Source: an uncultured Granulosicoccaceae bacterium (GTDB lineage Bacteria > Pseudomonadota > Gammaproteobacteria > Granulosicoccales > Granulosicoccaceae). From it: DNA of 44,817 nt. The DNA lies in contig CAKZUP010000050.1 in the NCBI GenBank assembly GCA_937922945.1, forward strand, positions 1 through 44,817, read 5' to 3'. Shown here piece after piece: positions 38,680-44,817 of the stretch. The stretch's first letter is position 1. Each line of letters starts with the position of its first letter. The translations under genes were made by a program, and so were the position numbers. The notes beneath the pieces are model-generated. The model had not been told where the DNA came from, did not search any database, and saw only the letters and a list, made by a program, of their open reading frames with translations.

Positions 38680-40290
38680 ATGGATACTCTTCTCGAACAA
38701 TTACTGCGAGATGGTCATATCACCGAAGATCAGGTGCGAGTGGTGACTATTGAATGCGCAATTACGAATGCCTTACCCAGTAGCGTATTACTGCAAAATG
38801 AGTTTGTCAGTACCGATGTGTTGTCCAAGTATAATAACAACAGACTGTCGGTTTCACTGGATGCGGTTGATTTTGTGCCCGATGAGAATGCATTGGCGCT
38901 TGTCGATGAACAACTTGCGCGCCGCCATTGTGCGTTACCACTATCGTTTACTAAAGAGTCAAAACTACTTATCGTTGCGCTCGATGATATTTCCAATGTG
39001 GTTGCGCGTGATGTTGTAAGGCGTGGTGTTGACAAAACCGTTATGCTGGAGTTTCGTCAGTCCAGTACCAGTGATATTAAACAAATTCTGGATAAATGCT
39101 ATGGGCAATCGCATTCACTGGCCACCGTACTATCCGAGATAGACCAGCAACCCGCCGCGTATGTAGCACAGAACGATCAACTTAATGCACCGGTCATCAG
39201 GCTTATCGATACGCTATTGCACGATGCCACTTTACGTCGGGCGTCCGATGTTCATCTGTCGCCGGAAGCATCGCATATGCTTGTGCGATTTCGTATCGAT
39301 GGTGTGCTGCGTAATATTCTTTGTCTTCACATACGCTACTGGCCCGCGATGCTGGTGCGCATAAAAGTACTGAGTAATCTGGATATAGCAGAAACACGGC
39401 AGGCGCAAGATGGGCATTTAACCCGGTTCATCAATGGTACACACATCGATTTTCGTGTCTCAAGCTTCCCACTGTCCTCTGGTGAAAATCTGGTTCTCAG
39501 GGTGCTGGACAGGCGCAGTGGTTTGTTGGGTCTCGATGCGATTTGTCGCAACCGGCGAACAGAAAAAGCGCTGCAGGCCATGATTGCGCGGCCCAGTGGT
39601 CTGGTGCTGGTTTGTGGCCCTACCGGGTCTGGTAAAACCACAACCTTGTATGCACTGCTGCGCTCGCTCGATGCTGATTCTCTGAACATAATGACGCTTG
39701 AAGATCCAGTCGAATACCCCATACCCAGTATCAGGCAAACCCGCATTAATGGTAACAGTGCAATTGGTTTCGCCGAAGGCGTTCGAGGTGTCTTACGACA
39801 AGATCCAGACGTAATACTGGTGGGTGAGGTGCGCGATGCAGATAGCTGCAGTATGTCCTGTCGCGCGGCCATGACAGGCCATTTGGTACTCACTTCAACG
39901 CATGCCAGCTCATGCATCAATGCGATAGGTCGTTTGTTGGAGTTGGGTGTGACTCGCTCTGTGCTTGCCTCGGTTTTATCTGGAATAGTCTCGCAGCGGC
40001 TCATTCGAAAAACCTGTGCCCAATGCGAAGGCGCTGATGGGCAATGTCGTGCGTGTTTTGGTAGTGGATACACTGGGCGAATTGCCTTGTTTGAATGTCT
40101 CAGTGTTTCGGACATGTTTTCCGATCACTTGCACAGTGGTGCATCACTGGCCGAATTACGTCAGTATGCAGTGGATGAGGGTTTGGTGCCACTAATACAA
40201 CAGGCTCAGGGATTGGTTAAAGAGAAGCAAACCACCCGCCAGGAAATTATCCGTATTTTTGGTGGTGATGAAAATGATCATGCCATGTAA
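38680..40290 (+). CDS. mshE: Pilus assembly ATPase (MshE/GspE family)
   Basis: A 536-residue ATPase with an N-terminal GspE-N-like domain (LLRDGHITEDQVRVV, LARRHCALPLSF) and a full motor domain. Visible are ASDVHLSPE, Walker A GPTGSGKTTTLYALL near residue 313, the Asp box EDPVEYP, Walker B QDPDVILVGEVRDAD, and the His box TGHLVLTSTHA. A four-Cys zinc motif (CAQCEGADGQCRACFGSGY) lies near 445. It powers pilus extension at the inner-membrane platform. It is 65 bases after the secretin. Confidence 0.93.
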   Translation: MDTLLEQLLRDGHITEDQVRVVTIECAITNALPSSVLLQNEFVSTDVLSKYNNNRLSVSLDAVDFVPDENALALVDEQLARRHCALPLSFTKESKLLIVALDDISNVVARDVVRRGVDKTVMLEFRQSSTSDIKQILDKCYGQSHSLATVLSEIDQQPAAYVAQNDQLNAPVIRLIDTLLHDATLRRASDVHLSPEASHMLVRFRIDGVLRNILCLHIRYWPAMLVRIKVLSNLDIAETRQAQDGHLTRFINGTHIDFRVSSFPLSSGENLVLRVLDRRSGLLGLDAICRNRRTEKALQAMIARPSGLVLVCGPTGSGKTTTLYALLRSLDADSLNIMTLEDPVEYPIPSIRQTRINGNSAIGFAEGVRGVLRQDPDVILVGEVRDADSCSMSCRAAMTGHLVLTSTHASSCINAIGRLLELGVTRSVLASVLSGIVSQRLIRKTCAQCEGADGQCRACFGSGYTGRIALFECLSVSDMFSDHLHSGASLAELRQYAVDEGLVPLIQQAQGLVKEKQTTRQEIIRIFGGDENDHAM

Positions 40291-40403
40291 TTTTAAAAAG
40301 CGCGTTATACGAGCAGTTAACTAAATAGGTTGGCACACTGGCAACATGGAATGTTGACGGCCAGCTTAGGTAAACCGTATTAAACGAAATTCAAGGAAGA
40401 ACT

Positions 40404-41627
40404 ATGCAAGGAATGCACTACAGGGCAATCGATAGGCAAGGCGATGTTCATGTCGGTTTTTCAATAGGCAGTGAAAGCGACACTGACGTTGAACAATGGA
40501 TAGTTCATCGAGGGTGGCAACCATTGCCGGTATCGCTTTTTCAGCGTTTGCAGAATGGTTTAAAACTTGCCCCGCGTTCGGCCAATTGGTCAAAAAACTC
40601 AGCCAGCTTATTCACACTTAACTTTGCTCAACTGCTTGGTGCCGGTGTGCCTCTGCTTCAAGCGCTGGAGGAACTGGGCAAGTTGGAATCCAGCCCACAG
40701 GTTCGCTCTGCGTTGCAACAAGTGCATGCACAAATCGATCGGGGAGACTGCTTGTCTGATGCGCTGGCAGACTGTCCTGAATTGTTCGAGGAAGACTACA
40801 TTGCCTCTGTTAGAGCCGGGGAGCGCAGCGGCAAACTTAGCTATAGTCTGGAGATACAGGCCAAGAACATGCAATGGCAGTCCGATCTTGCCAACCGATT
40901 AAAATCGGTTTTGGCTTATCCCGCTTTTGCCTTAGTCAGTCTGGTGGTTGTGCTGCTATTTGTATTGTTGTATCTCATTCCGGCTATGCAGCCATTGTTG
41001 TCCATGGGAACCGAAACGCTGCCGATGCACACGCGTTGGCTTCTAGGGCTGTCGGCAGCGCTAGTGCATTCCGGTGTTTGGATATTTATTGTGTTCTGCG
41101 GATTGGTGGTGGGTCTGGTTAGCCTCTGCCGATTGGATACCAGTGCAAAGCGATTTGTTCAAGCCGCTTTGCTTCGTGGTCAATATGGCCAAGTTGTTAC
41201 TAATTTTTCTCTGGCACGATACGCTCGCAGCGTTAGCATTCTTTATGAAGCCGGCATTGAACTTATCGATGCCATGCAAATCAGCCAAAAGCTGGTTAAA
41301 AACCGGCTTTTAAGAGCCCAGTTAAACAGTGCAAGTCAGCGTGTGTTAAACGGAGAAACCCTCGGTAAAGCCATGCAGGCCCAGGAACAACTCCCAACGT
41401 TATTTAAGCGTATGGTTATAGCTGGTGAGAGAGCAGGTGTTCTTGATGTGGCACTGCGTCAATGTGCAGATCAACTTCAGTCTAACGCACAGCATTCGCT
41501 CGATCGAATAGAGCGGTTAATCGGTCCTGTGTTGCTTTGCGCAATGGGTGCGGTATTGCTGTGGGTGGCCGTGTCTATTTTAGGCCCTATTTACGCGAGT
41601 ATTTCGCAAGTGGGGTCGTTTGTATGA
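40404..41627 (+). CDS. mshG: Inner-membrane platform protein (MshG/GspF family)
   Basis: A 407-residue protein with two GspF domains: LFTLNFAQLLGAGVPLLQALEEL, then SVRAGERSGKLSYSLEIQA; and SLARYARSVSILYEAGIELIDAM, then MVIAGERAGVLDVALRQCADQ. Membrane helices are at about 170-200, 215-240 and near the C-terminus (VLLCAMGAVLLWVAVSILGPIY). It is the rotating platform on which the ATPase works. AAGGAAG precedes the ATG. Its last codons overlap the next start (ATGA), so the genes are translationally coupled. Confidence 0.92.
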   Translation: MQGMHYRAIDRQGDVHVGFSIGSESDTDVEQWIVHRGWQPLPVSLFQRLQNGLKLAPRSANWSKNSASLFTLNFAQLLGAGVPLLQALEELGKLESSPQVRSALQQVHAQIDRGDCLSDALADCPELFEEDYIASVRAGERSGKLSYSLEIQAKNMQWQSDLANRLKSVLAYPAFALVSLVVVLLFVLLYLIPAMQPLLSMGTETLPMHTRWLLGLSAALVHSGVWIFIVFCGLVVGLVSLCRLDTSAKRFVQAALLRGQYGQVVTNFSLARYARSVSILYEAGIELIDAMQISQKLVKNRLLRAQLNSASQRVLNGETLGKAMQAQEQLPTLFKRMVIAGERAGVLDVALRQCADQLQSNAQHSLDRIERLIGPVLLCAMGAVLLWVAVSILGPIYASISQVGSFV

Positions 41628-43180
41628 ACACGGTATTGTATTTGACGGATACATTGGCTGTTTGGGTATGCTTCGATCGGGATATCGCCGTGAATGTTCA
41701 TGCAGAAACATTGCACGTAGAGAATACACCGTATCAACCATGCTCATGGTTGCAGAAAACATCTTCAATCCGGAAGCACTCACGTCTTGTATTGATATTA
41801 GACAGTTGTACTGCCGATATTGAAGCCTATCCTCTTAATCGCATTGGTTCGTTCAGTCGTGACCGATCAAACTGTCGTGCGCTGCGCAAACGGCTGGTTG
41901 CGAACTACCCAGATGCCATTGTGTCAACGCCGCGTAAGGTTAGTAAGTTGGATGCTCTGTTGGTTCAGCACACAAACTTGTCCGATGCGCAGCATCAATG
42001 GTTGCAGTGGATGCAGAGCAGTAATCTATTTATTAACACCGTAGTGTCCAGTACTGAGATTCTGGCTGATCTGTTCACGGCCGCCGAAGGCTCATATGTT
42101 GTTGTCAGTCACATACTTGGCAGCTACAGGCACACCTTCTGCCGTGGAGGCCATGCGTTGTTTACCCGCAGTGTCGATGAGCAATCCGATATCGGACTGA
42201 AAGAGGGGCTAGTTGACACCATCGCTCACTTGAAATCCACCCAGTTACTGGAAACTGAGCTCAGTGTGTACCTCATCGGGTGTTCGCGGACGGCTGCTGA
42301 GCAGCTAGCCAATCTGGATGGCGTTCTGAACGTTACTTGTTTTGAAGCTGCCGACAAGTTTGCCAAACGTCCAGCTGTGGTTGTTGACGAAGATCTTATT
42401 CAGTACAACGCGGTTATTCAGATTGCAAAACATGCATTCAACCGTTATTCAACATCGGTAGGTGGCGGGCACCGGCACGTTAGCCTGTATATGGAAAAGC
42501 ACGCCCAGTTAAATTTACGTAAACGTAACAGGCGTCAATGGCAAGCACTGATGGTGGTTTGTCTATTGTCGCTGACTTACACCGTCAGCATAACGAGGGA
42601 TGAGCGCGATCAGACCAGGCAGGCATCGGAATACCGATCACAACTATCTCAGGAAATTAACGCGCTACAAATTCAAATGGACGGCTTAAGTGAGTTTAGT
42701 GTTCCCTTGTCCAAAGCACTCATGGACACCCTGTATATACAAGCAGCCGTTGGGGTAGGGCCTGGTGTGCTGCTCACCATGCTAGGTGAGTTGTTGACAA
42801 ACCATCAGGAGTTGGTTCTGGACGAACTTGTCTGGTCCACTTTCGACATGGCCGATGGGGGTGAGTTTTCTACCGAATCCTATCAACTTATGGGTGAGCA
42901 CAGCAGGCGAAAAAAAACACCGATTGAGAATGCACCCAGAAATGTGCTGATGGTTAGCCTGGCGGGCAGAAGTATGTCTAAAAATGGTCTAAGAGCAAAG
43001 CAAGATGCTGTGAACGCCTTGATAAACGATTTGCAGGCAATGGCTGGAATTTCACACGTTAGTCTGGTTGAGTCGCCATTGCGCCCGGCCGTGGCTCAGA
43101 GTTTAGTTGATACCACGGAAACGGTATCGGTGTTCCGTGTTCAGTTCCGTGTCGAGCACACAGATGTTAACGAAGCTTAG
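41624..43180 (+). CDS. mshI: MshI-type actin-like/PilN-like alignment protein
   Basis: The ATG at 41624 overlaps the platform gene's TGA as ATGA. The 518-residue product has a divergent N-terminal cytoplasmic domain that reads like the actin-like PilM/GspL type (LYLTDTLAVWVCFDRDIAVN, SYVVVSHILGSYRHTFCRGG). One membrane helix follows near 310-330 (WQALMVVCLLSLTYTVSIT), then a coiled coil (QASEYRSQLSQEINALQIQM). The C-terminus is a PilN-like periplasmic domain (VLMVSLAGRSMSKNGLRAKQ). It probably links the motor to the periplasmic alignment complex. Identity rests mainly on context and layout, because the sequence is diverged. Confidence 0.65.
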   Translation: MNTVLYLTDTLAVWVCFDRDIAVNVHAETLHVENTPYQPCSWLQKTSSIRKHSRLVLILDSCTADIEAYPLNRIGSFSRDRSNCRALRKRLVANYPDAIVSTPRKVSKLDALLVQHTNLSDAQHQWLQWMQSSNLFINTVVSSTEILADLFTAAEGSYVVVSHILGSYRHTFCRGGHALFTRSVDEQSDIGLKEGLVDTIAHLKSTQLLETELSVYLIGCSRTAAEQLANLDGVLNVTCFEAADKFAKRPAVVVDEDLIQYNAVIQIAKHAFNRYSTSVGGGHRHVSLYMEKHAQLNLRKRNRRQWQALMVVCLLSLTYTVSITRDERDQTRQASEYRSQLSQEINALQIQMDGLSEFSVPLSKALMDTLYIQAAVGVGPGVLLTMLGELLTNHQELVLDELVWSTFDMADGGEFSTESYQLMGEHSRRKKTPIENAPRNVLMVSLAGRSMSKNGLRAKQDAVNALINDLQAMAGISHVSLVESPLRPAVAQSLVDTTETVSVFRVQFRVEHTDVNEA

Positions 43181-43182
43181 CG

Positions 43183-43722
43183 TTGGTCAAGTTAACACCA
43201 AGATTGTCGCGCGCATTGCAAGTGCTTATTGCCTTGGTATCGTTCGTACTCCCGGCTTTTTATTGGTATGGAAGCGCAAAGCCTGTGAATGTAAATGCAA
43301 TTAGGGAGTTGAAGTTGGAACGATTGCAAGTGGCTCGTGCTGTTGGCATCTTGCGCGATCACCCGAATATTGTTGCTGAGGTTAACAGCAGCAAGTTAAC
43401 ACTGGAGTCGCTCACTTTGTCTCTTATCGAGGCAGTTAAGCAGCAGTCGATTAAGGACAATACCGTTTTGAAAGAGCTCTCTGTTGAGCCGTTAGAGTCA
43501 GTGAGCGTCGGTGCCAACTTGTATGCCTTGCGGGTAAAGTTTAGCGTGGAGTTGAGTAGCACGATGCATGTCTTACCGTTGTTCGATGCTGTTAAGTTCA
43601 TCGCGCAATGGCGACCTGTCGAGGTTAGACAATGCAATGTAATAAGAAAAAATGCCCAGCCTACGGCGCTTAGTGCGGCGTGTTCTATCGATGTGTACTA
43701 TTTTCCGGATGTTGATCAATGA
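43183..43722 (+). CDS. mshJ: PilO/MshJ-like single-pass alignment protein
   Basis: A 179-residue protein starting with TTG at 43183, two bases after the MshI-like stop. The basic N-terminus and one membrane helix (RALQVLIALVSFVLPAFYWYG) are followed by a helical stretch (RELKLERLQVARAVGILRDH) and a small periplasmic domain with a ferredoxin-like alternation (LYALRVKFSVELSSTMHVLP). This is the layout of PilO/GspM/MshJ proteins. The final codons overlap the next gene as ATGA. The call rests on layout and place rather than on strong motifs. Confidence 0.6.
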   Translation: MVKLTPRLSRALQVLIALVSFVLPAFYWYGSAKPVNVNAIRELKLERLQVARAVGILRDHPNIVAEVNSSKLTLESLTLSLIEAVKQQSIKDNTVLKELSVEPLESVSVGANLYALRVKFSVELSSTMHVLPLFDAVKFIAQWRPVEVRQCNVIRKNAQPTALSAACSIDVYYFPDVDQ

Positions 43723-44147
43723 ATAAAGTAAAGCGCCTATTGTTGCGTAAATCCTTGAGTGTCTTGTGTATTTTAATCAGCGCCGTCATAACCTATGTTG
43801 TGCATGCATCCGACATTCGATTGTTCCATGATTTACCCGAAACCGGTATTGATAATCCAGCTAAAAACACGAACGATAATAACAATGCCTTGGCAGTCCC
43901 ATCAAAAACCGATAACAACGCATCGCGGATACCGAAAAGGAAACAGCCAATGCGTGAGCGTTATCGTTATGATGGTTTTATAGCCAGCAATTCGGGCAAA
44001 GAATATCTGGTGAATGGTCAGCCGCTTCATGCACAAAAAACACTAACCTTATTGTCGGTACAAGCGCAGGGCTCAATACTCGAAATAGAAACATCAAGCG
44101 GAAACGTGTTGCACCTGGAAATGGGGCAATTCGTCAGCGATGAGTAA
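43719..44147 (+). CDS. mshK: PilP/MshK-like periplasmic protein
   Basis: A 142-residue protein with one hydrophobic N-terminal segment (SLSVLCILISAVITYVVHAS). An Asn/Lys-rich low-complexity stretch (NTNDNNNALAVPSKTDNN) follows, then a short beta-domain: YDGFIASNSGKEYLVNGQPL, then KTLTLLSVQAQGSILEIETS and GNVLHLEMGQ. The DGFI, NGQ and V-x-x-Q-G-x-I pattern matches MshK/PilP/GspC-type proteins that connect the platform to the secretin. The start overlaps the preceding TGA as ATGA, with no own ribosome site needed. Confidence 0.65.
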   Translation: MNKVKRLLLRKSLSVLCILISAVITYVVHASDIRLFHDLPETGIDNPAKNTNDNNNALAVPSKTDNNASRIPKRKQPMRERYRYDGFIASNSGKEYLVNGQPLHAQKTLTLLSVQAQGSILEIETSSGNVLHLEMGQFVSDE

Positions 44148-44159
44148 TTAATAAAAGTA

Positions 44160-44817
44160 ATGCGATGGCAAGGCGGTTATTCGTTGTTACTCAGTGTGTT
44201 TATGCTGTTGGTTGTGGGTGGCTTAGGCGTAGGTGGTACTGCTCTGTACGCACCACGGCTTTCAACCAACGAGACCATGGAGCTCGGCCGAGCGCGCGAA
44301 GCGCTAATGCACTATGCCATTAATTATATTGATCATTATGGTCCGCAAGGCGCGGGTTTAGGGCATTTTCCTTGTCCAGATACCGATAAACCAACGGGGA
44401 AAGATCGTTCGCAGTGGCATCTGGATGGGCCAAATCCGCCTTGTGGGCGAGATGCTGTGCAGACAGGTTGGTTGCCAAGACACGTCAGCGGCGCGAGCGG
44501 CCGATATCATTTTCATACCCGAAACAAACAGCGATTGTTGTACGCTGTTTCTGGGAACTTTATTAATAACCCGCTAGGGAGGCCGGTGAACCCTTCCACG
44601 CCGGGTAATATTCAAGTAGGCCAGTTTACCGATGTAATAGCGGTTTTAATGGCTCCACCATTAGAGACAAACGCCGATTCAATACCCGCCTGGTTTGAAA
44701 GCAATCAGTTTGATCGCTCCGATGCTGCGTATACGCTAATTCGCAAAAGCGATATTCAAGATCAGCTGGCTCAACGTGCCGGTGCTTGGCTTATCAGTCA
44801 GTTGCAACAGGCGTTGG
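44160..44817 (+). CDS. Prepilin-like protein of pilus locus, 3' end cut by window
   Basis: The ATG at 44160 opens a frame that stays open to the window end (219 codons). It begins MRWQGGYSLLLSVFMLLVVG, which resembles a type IV prepilin leader (short basic part, Gly, then a hydrophobic helix). The usual Glu at position 5 of the mature pilin is replaced by Leu. Then come LGRAREALMHYAINY and FPCPDTD, a pattern shared by a group of pilin-like proteins encoded in type II secretion and MSHA loci. It may be a minor pilin. The C-terminus is not in the window. Confidence 0.6.
   Translation, partial: MRWQGGYSLLLSVFMLLVVGGLGVGGTALYAPRLSTNETMELGRAREALMHYAINYIDHYGPQGAGLGHFPCPDTDKPTGKDRSQWHLDGPNPPCGRDAVQTGWLPRHVSGASGRYHFHTRNKQRLLYAVSGNFINNPLGRPVNPSTPGNIQVGQFTDVIAVLMAPPLETNADSIPAWFESNQFDRSDAAYTLIRKSDIQDQLAQRAGAWLISQLQQAL

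Noticed and set aside
39336..40115. 259-codon open frame on the minus strand inside the assembly ATPase gene
   Set aside because: It lies fully antisense to a strongly supported GspE-family gene, has no recognisable domain and no ribosome site.

Overview
The window is a 44.8 kb stretch of ordinary bacterial chromosome with about 47-50% G+C by eye. The gene content points to a free-living, probably marine, gammaproteobacterium. Supporting signs are the block rhodanese (yibN-like) - grxC - secB with trmL nearby, a ComM/YifB protein, a type I CoaA, a cytochrome c5-type protein, and an MSHA-like type IV pilus locus. The species cannot be named from the sequence. I saw no tRNA, rRNA, CRISPR array, transposase or phage gene.

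Layout. 1-2.7 kb: a metallo-beta-lactamase-fold hydrolase (cut by the window edge) diverges from comM. 2.7-4.8 kb: a MarR regulator and a Tat-exported nitroreductase-like protein form a two-gene operon under a duplicated operator. Two tiny genes, one with a ribbon-helix-helix start, lie on the other side. 4.8-7.8 kb: a tyrosinase with a small downstream partner, a START/SRPBCC protein and a small secreted protein. 8-14.9 kb: coaA, a sorbosone/PQQ-type beta-propeller dehydrogenase, an O-antigen-ligase-like membrane protein with a long acidic tail, a PPOX flavoprotein, a membrane metallophosphoesterase and a NUDIX hydrolase. 15-19.8 kb: cell-envelope genes (three lipoproteins including a CAP-domain one, LysE exporter, PqiA-like protein, GDSL esterase). 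20-23.4 kb: an operon of aldehyde dehydrogenase, luciferase-like monooxygenase and alpha/beta hydrolase behind a triple half-site palindrome. 23.7-29 kb: a DUF2306-like protein, a MacB/LolCDE-type ABC transporter, cytochrome b561 and cytochrome c5. 29.4-34.7 kb: rhodanese-grxC-secB and trmL, separated by a DUF5060 secreted glycan-active candidate and a divergent FadR/GntR regulator. 34.9-44.8 kb: the MSHA-like pilus locus (MshM-, MshL-, MshE-, MshG-, MshI-, MshJ- and MshK-like), followed by a prepilin-like gene cut by the window end.

How the parts work together. The pilus locus is the clearest multi-gene machine: an ExeA-type ATPase, outer-membrane secretin, assembly ATPase, inner-membrane platform and three alignment proteins, several joined by ATGA start-stop overlaps. 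Its gene order differs from the Vibrio msh operon. A 2H-phosphoesterase gene (an RNA-processing family) sits between MshM and the secretin, and hairpins lie on both sides of it. The other places that most deserve a second look are the tyrosinase with a protein resembling its own C-terminal domain, the DUF5060/GntR islet between secB and trmL with its motif-rich promoter region, and the palindromic operators of the MarR and aldehyde-dehydrogenase operons. No wholly new system could be proven from sequence alone.
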